From Hippopus hippopus (Eukaryota > Mollusca > Bivalvia > Cardiida > Cardiidae), in the NCBI GenBank assembly GCA_946811185.2, contig OX328099.1:67026714-67090713 (forward strand): DNA of 64,000 nt, in the 5' to 3' direction. The notes under the pieces were generated by a model. The model was not told the origin of the DNA and did no database searches. It saw nothing but the letters and a program-made list of their open reading frames with translations. The position numbers and the translations under genes were made by a program. This document shows, one piece after another, positions 10,957 through 22,493 of this stretch; within the stretch, counting starts at the first letter, position 1, and the number at the start of each line of letters is the position of its first letter.

Positions 10957-11134
10957 CCTTTACTACATAATCCCATATTTTGAAACATCTGGAGAGGAAA
11001 CCTTTTGAAAACATTGTGGAGGAAGGAGAAACAGCTGGCAACCAGCATCTCCGACATCCTCACAATTTTTTCTACCCCTCTCCAAAAATATTTCAGCATT
11101 GTCAAGTCTAAATTTTTGTAGCTTTGGTACAGAG
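10957..11134 (+). mobile_element. P element, short
   Basis: It begins CCTTTACTACATAATCCC after TTAA. The internal segment is shortened; it ends at GGTACAGAG. Confidence 0.75.
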
Positions 11135-11183
11135 TAAACAAAATCTAAGTTTCTCCAACGTTATTGACATTCAGAAACCCGGT

Positions 11184-11565
11184 CACCTTAAAGTAACAAT
11201 AAAGGCCAAAAGTAAACAAAACGGATGTTTAAATGCATTTAAATTTATATCATACCTTTCAAAAATATGGAAATCATTGTGAAGATAACAATCTGTCATT
11301 GTACGGTCGGTCCAAGTGTTAGTTGCTTGCAGAGAAATTAATTTCAAAACTAGATTAAAACCTGCCAGGTAGCTGTGTCTTTTGTTTACTTTTTGCCTGA
11401 TTTTAAATTTTTATTTTTCTGCCAGTGACTAACACAAAGCCCCACCACACGATAACAGACTGTCATCTCCACAGTATTTTCCATACTTTTAAATGATATG
11501 ATTTAAATTTAAATGTATTATGACACATGCTTTGATATTTTGGCCTTTACTGGGCCTTTAAGTCC
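11184..11565. mobile_element. K foldback MITE
   Basis: The inverted ends are CTTAAAGnnnnAnTAAAGGCC then AAAA. The internal arms around TTTAAATTTAAAT and CATACCTTTC mirror each other. The right end abuts a P element TTAA. Confidence 0.7.
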
Positions 11566-11781
11566 TTGCCACTTGACAAAACTTTAGACTTACTCAAATT
11601 GAAAGGATATGCAGACAACAATTGAAACATGCCTAAAAAGATGGAATTTGTCTTCGAAAGGGCAGAAAACATTGTAGGAAAAGAAGAAAATGCTGGTTAC
11701 CAGCATTTTATCCTTTTCCCACAATGGTTTCAAAAGCCTTTTCCTCAGGGTCTATAAAACATGGGATAGTGTTGTAGAGCG
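11562..11781 (-). mobile_element. P element
   Basis: It lies between TTAA sites and has a good hairpin (AAATGCTGGTTACCAGCATT). Confidence 0.85.
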
Positions 11782-11785
11782 TTAA

Positions 11786-12005
11786 CTCTTTACCAAAATG
11801 ACAAAATGTTGGACATCCAAATTGAAAGGATTTCAGACAACAAGTTCAAATGAGGCTCAAATAATGAGATCTATCTCTGAAGGGATTGAAAACATGGTAG
11901 AAAAAGGTCAAAATTTTGGATACAAGCGTTTTCTCCTTCTCCAACAATGTTTTCAAACGTTTTCTATCTCCGGGTCACTAAAATTCTAGATTGTGCAGTA
12001 TAGGG
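11786..12005 (-). mobile_element. P element
   Basis: It begins CTCTTTACCAAAATGAC and ends GCAGTATAGGG. TTAA flanks both sides and it shares one with its neighbour. Confidence 0.85.
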
Positions 12006-12011
12006 TTAAAC

Positions 12012-12916
12012 AACAAGAGGGCCATGATGGCCCTGTATCGCTCCACTGGCTATTAAGTAAAATTCTGATCAGTCGTTTCAGAGAAGAAGAATTTTTAAGA
12101 ATTTCTAAATTTCCATATAGTGCAAGTAGCCCCCATTCACCAGAGCCACATTTTTTGACGGATCAAAATTTTACGAACAATTTTTGAAAAAGGTCACCCA
12201 AGCAACAATCCTGTGAAATTATTTCAAAATCTGACCTGCTGTTTCAGAGGAGAAGATTTTTAAAGAATTCCTTCATTTCTGTATAGTGCAAGAAGCCCCC
12301 ATTCACCAGAGCCACGTTTTTTGACGGATCAAAATTTTACGAACAGTTTTTGAAAAGGGTCACCCAAGGAACAATCCTGTGAAATTATTTCGAAATCTGA
12401 CCAGCGGTTTCAGAGAAGAAGAATTTTGAAGAATTCCTTCATTTCTATATGGTGCAAGAAGCCTCCATTCACCAGAGCCACATTTTTTGATGGATCAAAA
12501 TTTTACGAACAATTTTTAAAAAGGGTAACCCAAGGAGCATATCTGTGAAATTATTTCAAAATCTGACCCGTGGTTTCAGAGGAGAAGATTTTTAAAGAAT
12601 TCCCTAAAAAATTCCATTTGGTTGCAATGGCAACCAGAGTTTTTGATGGAATCAAATTCTGTGAACAGTTTTTAAAGAGGACCTTCCAAGGAACATTCCA
12701 GCCAAGTTTGGTCCAAATCCGCCCAGTGGTTTAGGAGGAGTTGATGTTTAAAGAATTGTTGACGACACACGACGCACGACGGACACCAGGTGATCCTAAA
12801 AGCTCCCCTTGAGCACGTTGTGCTCAAGTGAGCTAAAAAGTTAACATACGGATGGACGCACAACGGACAACGGGCCATAACATAAGCCTGCTGGCCTTCG
12901 GCCAGTGGAGCTAAAA
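12012..12916 (+). mobile_element. H1 Helitron/pearl-like element with two 3' ends
   Basis: The 5' hairpin is AGGGCCATGATGGCCCT. The core has three units of about 167 bp starting CATTCACCAGAGCCAC. One 3' end (TGAGCACGTTGTGCTCA then GTGAGCTAAAAA) is followed by a second (CTGGCCTTCGGCCAG then TGGAGCTAAAAAAC). Hairpins near both ends and no obvious target duplication fit a non-autonomous Helitron or helentron derivative. Confidence 0.7.
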
Positions 12917-12939
12917 AACTTGTCTAGCACCAATCATGT

Positions 12940-14356
12940 ATCACTGCAGCTTGATAATCAAGGGAGGTAAATAGTAACAAACTTTATCTTTCATAAAAAG
13001 AGTTATTTCCCTTGATTAATGTTTAAATTGAAGTGACAATATTTTGAAGCCCATGTTAAACTTGCGATCCCTGGAATGAAGGCAATTTTGACCCCAGACC
13101 TACAATATGAAACTAGAATGTGTGGTTATAAACAAAAAGATTTTTTAATCTTGCCCAATAAAAAGTCATGTAAAACAAGTTTGCTGAATAAAAGGCCCTG
13201 TAAAATATGTGATCCATGACACAGGTTTATCAAGTTTTCACTATAAAAGCCAATGTAAAACTTGTGACCCCTGGTGTGGAGTCAAACTTGACCCCCAAAG
13301 TTAAAATTTGGGCCCTCTTGGTAGAGGCCCATTATATAAAGTTACATGCAAAATTTGGTAGCCCTAGGCCTAAATATGGATTATTAAAGTTTCCTTATAT
13401 AAGACCATGTAGAACTTGTGACCCCCTGGGGTGGGGCTACATTTGACCCCCTGGGCTATAATTTGGGCACCCTTGATAGAGATCCCCTAGATAAAGCTAA
13501 ATGCAAAATTTGATAGCCCTAGCCCTTATAGCTAGATGCGAAAGATTTTCCTATATAAGCCCGCCCATGTAAAACATGTTACCCCCCGGAGCGAAGTCAA
13601 ATTTGACCCTCGGCTATAATTTGGACACCCTTGGTACAGGTCCACTAGATAAAGCTACATGCCAAATTTGGTCGCCCTAGGCCCCATGGCTAGGTCAAAG
13701 AAGAATTTTAAAGTTCTCCCTATATAAGCCCATGTAAAACTTGTTATATAAGCCCATGTAAAACTTGTTACCCCCGGGCAGGGCCTAATTTGACCCCAGG
13801 GCTATAATTTGAACAATCTTGGCAGAGGTCCACTAGATAAAGTTACATGCCAAATTCGGTAGCTCTAGGCCCTATGGCTAGGTAGAAGAGGAATTTTAAA
13901 GTTCTCCCTAAATAAGCCCATGTATAACTTGTAACCCCCGGGGCGGGGCCAATTTTGATCCCAGGGCTATAAATTGAAGAAACTTGGTAGAGGTCCACTA
14001 GATAAAGCTACATGCCAAATTTGGTAGCCCTTGGCCTTACGGTTTCAGACAAGAAGATTTTCAAAGATTTTTAAAATTTTTCAGTTTTGTTGCCATGGCA
14101 ACCAGAGTTTTTGAAGGAATTAAATTCTTTCAAGAAATTCTGAAGAGGACCATGGCAGGATCATTTCTGTGAAGTTTCATCAAAATTGGATGGGTAGTTT
14201 CAGAGAAGAAGACGTTTTAAAAAAAAGTTAACGCACGGACGGACGGACGGACGGACGGACTGACGGACGGACGAACGGACGGACGGACGGACGGACGCAC
14301 GACGGACAACAGGCCATGACATAAGCCCGCTGGCCTTCGGCCAGTGGAGCTAAAAA
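12940..14356 (+). mobile_element. H1-type pearl-like element, ~155-bp units
   Basis: It opens with inverted blocks AATCAAGGGAGGTAAATAG and ATTTCCCTTGATTAATG. About six units follow, containing AAAACTTGTGACCCC, GGGCTATAATTTG, CCACTAGATAAAGCTACATG and GGTAGCCCTAGGCC. The end block runs from GTTGCCATGGCAACCAGAG, then (ACGG)n, then the CTGGCCTTCGGCCAG hairpin and GGAGCTAAAA. Confidence 0.75.
14231..14305 (+). repeat. (ACGG)n microsatellite in H element
   Basis: It is a near-perfect ACGG tract, the tetranucleotide typical of the right region of pearl elements. Confidence 0.95.
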
Positions 14357-14437
14357 CCTTGGACTATTCTAAACTCAAAAGCCTTTTGACAAAAGTGACA
14401 GAATGGAGACACAAAATTTTGAAATGATACAGAGTAA

Positions 14438-14490
14438 TACAAGAGGGCCATGATAGGTCTAGATTGCAACACTGGCTAATAAGTACTGAG
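14438..14490 (+). mobile_element. H1 5'-end fragment
   Basis: ACAAGAGGGCCATGATAG and ACACTGGCTAATAAGTAC match the H1 start only. Confidence 0.5.
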
Positions 14491-14769
14491 TAATAAAAAT
14501 ACCTCATTTAACACAAAACCAAACATAATTTACATTTCCTTCACAGCAACAATAACTGTAAATCCATTGCAAACTTAGAATTACATCATAATTAAGAACA
14601 ATGTAGCCATATTTAAAAGTTTTAGCATCCATAATGTACAATACACAAGTGTATACGTTGGAAAAATGGGAACAGGAGAAGCATGCTCCTATCACTTTCT
14701 CAACAACTCACTCTTCAAAATTAAGCCTATAGAAGCAAAACAACATCCAAATTCCAACTAATGGTTTAA

Positions 14770-14911
14770 CTCTTTACCAAACGACAAAGTTTTAGACCAG
14801 TCCAAATTGAAAGCATTTGCAGAAAACATTTAAATCTGACTGAAAAACTGAAATTTGCTTTGGGAAGGGTAGAAAACATGGTGGGAAAAGGAGAAAATGC
14901 TAGATACTATG
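14770..14911 (-). mobile_element. P element half
   Basis: It begins CTCTTTACCAAACGAC after TTAA and stops at the hairpin centre (AAATGCTAG). The second half is absent. Confidence 0.8.
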
Positions 14912-15044
14912 ACGCAGTCAACATCACAATGATGTCATTTTTACAGCTAATCCATATCCGACTACATTGAATAGATCTGCACATTTTTTCTCGATGAGCA
15001 AAAAGTAGACGTAAACAGAAAGGTTAAAGTGAAGTGCATAAAAG

Positions 15045-15212
15045 AAATAGGATAATTGTTTGTTTCAGTGTATGATCGAAATTTCTTTCATTTTGTAAAA
15101 GCAAAGGCCATATTTTCACGAGTGGCAAAGCCATTCGTGAAAATATAGCCCTAGCTTTTCACTCAAAGAAAGAAATTTCAATCAAATACTGAAACAGACA
15201 ATTACCATACAT
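15045..15212. mobile_element. Foldback hairpin element
   Basis: AATTGTTTGTTTCAGT pairs with ACTGAAACAGACAATT, and GCCATATTTTCACGA pairs with TCGTGAAAATATAGC around a short loop. Confidence 0.8.
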
Positions 15213-15445
15213 GCCATCTGGAATACCTATTATCACCATTCCAGCAGATTTATCTCTCATTGGGCACCCTTGTGCATACATAAAGGATATTTGGTGTTTT
15301 TTTTTTCTATGAAATATCAAAATTTATTTCATTGAGCAAACATTATCAATAATATTTTCATATGTGGTGCAGCCACAAGTGACAATATTACCCATCATGT
15401 TCATTCTATGAGATCAATTTCCATCTTTCACCGAATAAAACAAAT

Positions 15446-15676
15446 GAGCTATGCTCTGGCAAAAGGGGACTTAATGCATCTCCAAGATGCATCATACCCA
15501 GCAAGTCATCCCATAAGTATGGATCCATTATAGCCAATTTTTTTAACAAACCACTCAATCATGAGGTAGACTGATCTTTTGACATGCAGAAAATCGACTA
15601 ATAGCGGAAAGTTTCGGCCCAGGTCAGCCTGCGCGAACTGCTGACCTGGGTCGATACTTTTCGCAGATGCATTAAG
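15446..15676 (+). mobile_element. R element, 3'-truncated
   Basis: It starts GAGCTATGCTCTGGCAAAAG. The core palindrome is CCAGGTCAGCC...GCTGACCTGG. The right end is cut at GATGCATTAAGC by the X element. Confidence 0.85.
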
Positions 15677-16577
15677 CATTACAATGATACATAAAGTGCA
15701 AGAAATGTAGCATAAATGCGCGTAAATTATTTAGTATTTTCGTCTACGTGAATGGCACACATTGTTTACCTATGTAACAAGTGCACTGAAACTATTATTA
15801 TACTGCAAAGAAATTTCTCGTGATCTGATTTGATAATATGTCCTGAACATATATATCATGTACACTGGCAAAGCCAAATGCAGTTTCCCTTTCGGGAGCC
15901 CCGTATACATGACTACACTTTGAACACAACATCCAAACTGGCGGCTTCGATCAAGATTAACATCAAGATTATGCGCCAAACTGCACGTTTTAGCAAGGTT
16001 TCAGTGACGTCAATTCCCAGTGACGTCAGTTTTCATTAAATTGGGGCACTCAGAGGGGCAAGTCTACTTCGTCAGCGTACTCAATTTTCCAAACCAAAAA
16101 ACAGGTAAAATTCGCTTAACACACATTGTAATGGTAAACCTTCGGCTCGGGGCGACATGATTTACCACAGCCGTGAACAAGTTTCCAAGTCCCCTGCCAC
16201 CTGACTGTACAACTAATAATGTTTCTGCTTTCAATTGAAGAGTTATGGAAACATTAACTTACTAAAGTTTACAAAAGTAAGAAAGTTTAGTAAAATGGAT
16301 TTATGAATTTTGTAAATCTGAATGTAAGCGTAAAGAAACAAAAATTCTTATGCAAAAACCTGACAAAGTGTTAGTAAAACAGTACCCAAGGGGTATGTTA
16401 CTCTTCAATGAAGAAGGAAACAGCAGTTCCTGAGCACAAGTTGCCTAGGTAAACAGTATGCGTCACTCTGCCGAAGGGAAATATGACCTAATTTATGCGC
16501 ATTTACCCTACATTTCTTGCGCTTTACATAATATTGTATTGTGTTCTTATGTGGGGAGTACCCCACAGGGAATTACC
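15675..16577. mobile_element. X foldback element containing Y
   Basis: The left arm (GAAATGTAGCATAAATGCGC, GTTTACCTATGTAAC) mirrors the right arm (GTTGCCTAGGTAAACAG, GCGCATTTACCCTACATTTC). It ends GGGAATTACC. A Y element separates the left arm from the rest. Confidence 0.7.
15794..16217 (+). mobile_element. Y element with paired TGACGTCA sites
   Basis: It begins ATTATTATACTGCAAAGAAA and ends ACTGTACAACTAATA. Copies lie at 43841 and 58599. TGACGTCA occurs at 16005-16012 and 16021-16028. The right palindrome is partly lost in this copy. Confidence 0.8.
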
Positions 16578-18274
16578 AACAAGAGGGCAATGATGGCCCT
16601 GAAGTCACTCACCTGAGTCTTTTGACCAAACATGACCCATTTTTGATTTCTTTCGAGATATTATGACAAATATTCTATCAAGCTTTCATAATTACTGGAC
16701 TGAAAATTTGGCCTCTAGCTTGTACACAAGCATTTTCTAGAATTTCTCTCAGTGACCTACTTTTTAGCCAAACATAGCCAGCCCATTTTCCCATTGTAGA
16801 TATCATCAAGACAAACATTCTGACCAACTTTCAAGAGTTGCGGACTGAAAATGTAGCCTCTACAGAGTACACAAGGTTTTCCTAAGATTTGACCTAGTGT
16901 CCTAGTTTTTTAACCTGATATGACCCATTTCGGAACTCGTTTGTGATGTCATCAAGACAAACATTCTGACCAACTTTCAAGAATTTTGGACTGAAAATGT
17001 GGCCTCTAGAGCGTACACAAGGTTTTTTAAAGATTTGACCTAGTGACCTAGTTTTTGACCCGACATGACCCATTTTCAAAATAGTCTGAGATGTCATCAA
17101 GACAAACATTCTGACTAAGTTTCATGAGTATCAGACTGAAAATGTGGCCTCTAGAGTGTACACAAGGTTTTTCTAAGATTTGACCTAGTGACCTAGTTTT
17201 TGACTCGACATGACCCATTTTCGAACTCGTCCGAGATATCATCAAGACAAACATTCTGACAAACTTTCAAGAGTTTTGGACTGAAAATGTGGCCTTTAGA
17301 GCGTACACAAGGTTTTTCTAAGATTTGACCTAGTGACCTAGTTTTTGATCCAACATGACCCATTTTCGAACTCGTCCGAGACATCATCAAGACAAATATT
17401 CTGACCAAGTTTCACGAGTATCTGACTGAAAATGTAGCCTCTAGGACATACACAAGGTTTTTCTAAGATTTGACCTAGTGAACTAGTTTTTGACTAAACC
17501 TGGCCCATTTTCACACTCACTCCAGATATCATCATGACAAGCATTCTGACAAACTTTCAAAAGCAATGGACTAAAAATGTTGCCTCTAGAGCGTACACAA
17601 GGTTTTTCTAGGATTTGACCTAGTGACCTAGTTGTAAACCCTACCTGACCCATTTTCAAACTAGTCCAAGATATCATCAAGACAAACATTCTGTCCACCT
17701 TTCAGGAGGATTGGACTAAAAATATTGCCTCTTAGAGTGTACACAAGGTTTTCCTAAAATTTGACCTAGTGACCTAGTTTTTGACACAACCTGACCCATT
17801 TTCAAACTCGTCTGAGATATCATCAATACAAACATTCTGACCAAGTTTCAAGAGTATTGGCCTGAAAATGTGGCCTCTAGAGCGTACACAGTTTTTCTAA
17901 AATTTGACCTAGTGACCTAGTTTTTGACCTGACCTGACCCATTTTCAAACTGGTCTAAGGTATCACCAAGACAAACATTCAGAACAACTTTCAAGAGCAT
18001 TGGACTGAAAATGTGGCCTCTTGAGTGTACACAGTTTTCTAAGATATGACCTAGTGACCTAGTTTTTGACCCAACCTGACCCATTTTCAAACTCGTCTGA
18101 GATATTATCAAGACAAACATTTTGACCAAGTTTCATGAGTATCAAACTGAAAATGTGGCCTCTAGAGCATACACAAGGTAAAAGTTGACGACGCACAACT
18201 CACGTCACACGCCGGACACAGCACGACCACAAAAGCTAACCATGAGCACTTCATGCTCAGGTGAGCTGAAAAAC
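16578..18274 (+). mobile_element. H2 Helitron/pearl-like element, ~10 units of ~145 bp
   Basis: The start is AACAAGAGGGCAATGATGGC. Units contain TTTGACCTAGTGACCTAG, TGACCCATTTTC, ATCATCAAGACAAACATTC and AAAATGTGGCCTCTAGAG. The end has GACGACGCAC, then the TGAGCACTTCATGCTCA hairpin and GGTGAGCTGAAAAAC. Small repeated reverse-strand frames are by-products of the tandem units. Confidence 0.85.
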
Positions 18275-18331
18275 TAAATACCATCTATATAATATTATAC
18301 CAAATTTTGTAGGCCTAAGCCTGTTGTTTAA

Positions 18332-18539
18332 CCCTTTACCAGACAACTAAATTCTAGACTTGCTCAAATTCAAAGCATTTGCAGACGACAATTCAAATAT
18401 GGCTAAAATGATGAAATTCGTCTTTGAAAGGGTGGAAAACACAGGGGGACTGGTAACCAGCTTTTTCTCCATTGCCCACAATGTTTTGAAATGCTCTCTT
18501 CCTCAGGCTTGTTAAAAGTTGGGAATGTTTGGTAAATGG
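18332..18539 (-). mobile_element. P element
   Basis: It begins CCCTTTACCAGACAAC. The hairpin has lost part of one arm; it ends GGTAAATGG between TTAA sites. Confidence 0.85.
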
Positions 18540-18543
18540 TTAA

Positions 18544-18772
18544 GACAAGACAATTCTTGATGATCTGCTACATTTCCCCATGGGTCAAAACAGCCTTCAA
18601 ATTACAATTCTTTTTTTCTTCTGGCAGTCACAGGTTAAATCTTCACTCCACAGTCCAATACTTCTAGCTGGAAAGATTCTGTCTGATCCCATCTCTACAT
18701 CACATTGTCTTCCTGAAAATAGAAAGCAAAATTCACATTGATTTCAACTCTTCTTTAAAGCCCTTCAAGGGC
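18544..18772. other. No gene recognised
   Basis: I found nothing assignable apart from a T-run near 18613. Confidence 0.4.
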
Positions 18773-18912
18773 CTTTTCCAGTCAGTGAAGATCAAAGATC
18801 AGACTGGATGTTTACTGCAGACTGACCTGGCATCTATATAGTTACCTTTCCAGCCAGTGAGGATCCAAAATCAGACTGCATGTTTACTGCAGACTGACCT
18901 GGGATCCACGCT
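18773..18912. repeat. Q-type hairpin, tandem pair
   Basis: Two units of about 67 bp each contain CAGACTGsATGTTTACTGCA and GACTGACCTGG with GATC-rich borders. Confidence 0.6.
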
Positions 18913-19308
18913 GACCACTATACAGAGACATTCTATCCAGTTTTGAAATGGCAATTAGTTTGCTTATTTTTCCAAACTAAATATCTCAATTCTTTTTACT
19001 ACACACTTGCAGGGTAAATGTATTACTAATGCTTACAATGTAAAGATGCATGTAACAAGGGTGTGGAAATCTTTGAAATTTCTACTTGTCCACGGACAAG
19101 TAAATTAAAAAAGTCCACTTATCCGCCAGTGCAGCTTACTTGTCCAAAACAAAACAGTTTTAAATTACATTCAACGATGCTCATTAAAAAGAACACGCGT
19201 CTTGTATGTCATATTCCTTGGCGCAGTATGTTTTTTATTTACATTTGGATGCTTCCGAGGTTTCATACTTTTCACATTCCGTTTCCTTCGAAAACTTGGC
19301 AAATCATA
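18913..19308. other. No gene recognised
   Basis: Unassigned sequence. A block near 19075-19145 (CTTGTCCACGGACAAGTAA) is related to CTTGTCCGCAGACAACTAG near 21278, so these may be two ends of an unrecognised repeat. Confidence 0.4.
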
Positions 19309-19309
19309 A

Positions 19310-20788
19310 AACAAGAGGACCATGATGGTCCTATATCGCTCACCTGAGTACTAAGCAGTAAAGGTCTACAATGAAGATAAATACCAAATATTGAGGTTCA
19401 AGGCCAAATGATAATGAAACAAGAGCTGCAAATTGTCGCAAGATATGCCCGTCCCACCGCCAGTTGTCGAGGAGGTATAATAATTGCAAAGGGCAGGTAA
19501 TGCAACAAACATGTTTACCAAGTCTCAAGTCAATTTGACTTGAGAATTCAAAGTTCCGTTCCGGACAAGCAAGAAATACTGTAAAAATGAAGATCAAAGT
19601 GGAATTACTCAAAATCCGCGCTAGGTAGAGTTATTGTTCTTGCGCACAGTACTAGGTAATATTGCAACAAACATGCACACCAAGTTTGAAGTCGTTCTGA
19701 CTTGAGATGACAAAGTTATATTCCGGACAAGCACTAAATGCTGTAAAAATGATGATCAAAAGGAAATAACTTAAAGACAGCATGAGGTAGAGTTACAATT
19801 CTTGTGCATTGCACTTCCAAATATTGCAACAAATAAGCATACCATATTTCAAGTCATTCCTACTTAAGATGACAAAGTTTTGCTCCGGACAAGTAAGAAA
19901 TGCTATAAAAATGAAGGTCAAAGGGGGAATAACTCAAAATTCGTGCTAGGAAGAGTTATGGTTCTAGTGCACTGCACTCCATAATTTTTCTACAATCATG
20001 CATACCTAATTTGAAGATGTTAAGGCTAGAGATGACAAAGCTATATTCCGGACAAGCAGAAAATGCTGTAAAAATGACGATCAAAGGGAAAAAACTCATA
20101 GACAGTACGAGGTAGTTATGGTTCTTTCACACTGCACTCCGTATTATTGCAACAAACACAAATGCCAAGTTTCAAGTCAATCGGACTGGAGATGACAAAG
20201 TTATACTCCGGACAAAGAACTACGGTATTCTATAGAACTTTCTAATTCAAGGGCAAATAACTCCAGTCGTTCTGGTCCGATTATCCGAACTCATCCGAGA
20301 TCTTATGGTCATATATATTTTGACCTAGTTTGGTGCTGATTGGTTGATACTTGTAGATGCTAGAGTGTAAACAAAGTCAAATATAGCAATTTTTCTAATT
20401 CAAGGGCAAATAACTCCAGTTGTTCTGGTCCGATTAGACCCATTATCAAACTCATCTGAGATCTTATGGTCATATATATTTTGACCAAGTCTGGTGCTGA
20501 TTGGTTAATATTTGTAGATGCTAGAGCGTAAGCAAAGTCAAATATAGCAATTTTTCTAATTCAAGGGCAAATAACTTCAGTTGTTCTGGTCCGATTAGAC
20601 CCAATATAATCAAACTCATCTGAAATCTTATAGTCATATATATTTTGACCAAGTTTGGTGCTGATCGGTTGATATTTATAGATGCTAGAGTGTAAACAAA
20701 AAAATGTGAACGGACGGACGGACGACGGACGGTGAGTGATCACAATGGCTCATACTGAGCACTTTGTGCTCAGCTGAGCTAAAAAAAA
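19310..20788 (+). mobile_element. H2-type element with two different minisatellite cores
   Basis: It starts ACAAGAGGACCATGATGGTC. A second start-like ACAAGAGCTGCAAATTGTCG lies near 19418. The first core has about four units of about 178 bp (GACAAAGTTATATTCCGGAC). The second has three units of about 160 bp (TTCAAGGGCAAATAACTCC, TTTGACCAAGTTTGGTGCTG). A short ACGG tract follows, then GAGCACTTTGTGCTC and GCTGAGCTAAAAA. Confidence 0.8.
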
Positions 20789-21822
20789 CCTGATCCATTG
20801 TCTCCGATTTTACGCATCAATTGATCGCTGAATTGCAAATCGTTTAGGTTGGGACGGTTTACGGCAAAGGAGATAATGCCTAAACCACGACCCAATCGCA
20901 ACAAAGCCATACCATCAGATTAAAGGCCGTTTAAAATATTCACATATGCGACAATGTCGTTAAAGATCTTTGAATCAGTGCTGAAATGATAGAAATGAAA
21001 ATATTTTAGTCCACAATGGTGATCTTAAAGTATTAAGACATTTTTCCGAAGCAAAAAAGTCGACGTGCAAAAACAGCCGCATATTATACCGACCCTGTCG
21101 CATGCGATGAATTGGGAGGTACACCAAATGTGTATATTCGGTTTCAAGAATTCAGGGATCATCTCAAGCCGCTGTTTATCATTTGAAATAACATTTTATA
21201 CAAAGTGCGAACATTTGCATTTCACTGCATAATGTTTACAACAGATATTTGTTTCAAAATTTTCCCCCATTTTCAACTTGTCCGCAGACAACTAGATTGA
21301 AAAAAGTCACTTGTCCGGCGCCAAATTTTTTCGAGTCGGACGTATGATTTCCTCACCCCTGAATGTCAGCACATAAAAATCAGTGCTCAGAGAAATAAAA
21401 GACTACGGTGCAATTGATAGTTTTATTGATTATTTCAAGTACATCGCAGCAACAGCTCATTCAAGTATGTCCTGGGTTTCAAAAATACTAGGTTAGGATT
21501 TTGTAGTGTCTTGCTCAAGGACCCTCCCTCCATCTGTCATTGGTGACATTTTTGTTGGAATTTACTTCAATTCCATGAAACTGATCCATTTGAATCTTTG
21601 ATCTTTTTAAAACAACTGACATTTCTGTACACAATATCTAGGTAAAATTTCCAGACAGACAGATCTTGTATTTGCATATACCAGCAAAAAAGTGACCTTT
21701 GGTAGAATGATTAATTCAAGTACATCTATGGTCATTCATCATGCAGGATAAAATATTAAAATAAAGAAATGGTATAAACAGAATGTAGAAATATGAGTAT
21801 TTAATATATGAAGAAGGATAAT
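20789..21822. other. No gene recognised
   Basis: There is no reading frame with family features. A decayed SINE-like piece lies near 21470-21560 (GTGTCTTGCTCAAGGACCC). Confidence 0.5.
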
Positions 21823-22077
21823 GAGCCTTGCTCTGTGAAAAGGGGTTTAATGCATCTGTAAAAAGTACTGACCTATGTCGGCCTGTGCAGTCCGCGTAGG
21901 CGCTGGCATGGCTCCAAACTTTTCCTATTTGTAAATTTTATACATGTCCAAGGACCATTCCACCTCAATAACCAAACAATTGTCAGACTAAATGGATCTT
22001 ATGGGTCCCCAATTATGTGAGCTCCTGATTGGTAAAATGCATTACGGAGATGCATTAAGCCCCCTATTCCCAGAACA
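21823..22077 (+). mobile_element. R element
   Basis: It starts GAGCCTTGCTCTGTGAAAAG and ends GATGCATTAAGCCCCCTATT. The central palindrome is decayed (GCCTGTGCAGTCCGCGTAGG). Confidence 0.85.
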
Positions 22078-22195
22078 GTTTACCGAAAATGAAGTTGAAA
22101 AATGGTCATAACTAGTTTAATTACAGACCACTATGACTTTTATAATGAATTTTAAAACCAGGTGTATAGTAAACAAAAGATAGAATAACCTGAAT

Positions 22196-22493
22196 TTTCA
22201 TTTATTTATTGTTGCCACCACTTACCCATATGGGCAACACCCCTGAAGACTGTTAGCTTTGTTATGAGAAATAGTGCACGATACAGGACGAAACCTATCC
22301 TAAGTTGCGCCTAGTCCCTTAACGTGCTAGGTGTATAGCACCGTCACCCGGGACCTTGGTTTAACGTCTCAACCGGAAGACTATTAGTAATTTTTGATGG
22401 CTAGCCGAGGGGCTTGAACCCACACCCCTAAGTGACCAAAGACTTGATATTTACAAGCCCTATGCTCTACCATCTCAGCTATGCATGCTGGTC
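22196..22493 (-). mobile_element. S3 SINE
   Basis: The reverse strand has a tRNA-like head with ATAGCTGAGATGGTAGAGC and GGTTCAAGCCCC. Its body includes GGTGCTATACACC; a copy is at 27040-27300. Confidence 0.75.

Noticed and set aside
16894..18129. Five similar reverse-strand open frames of about 70 codons (each with a FVLM and a KMG motif), like a tandem gene family
   Set aside because: They lie in the ~145-bp minisatellite of an H element. The unit is not a multiple of three and the frames overlap, so they are by-products of the repeat.
16555..18260. CRISPR-like regular spacing of repeats
   Set aside because: The units are contiguous minisatellites without unique spacers, in an animal genome.
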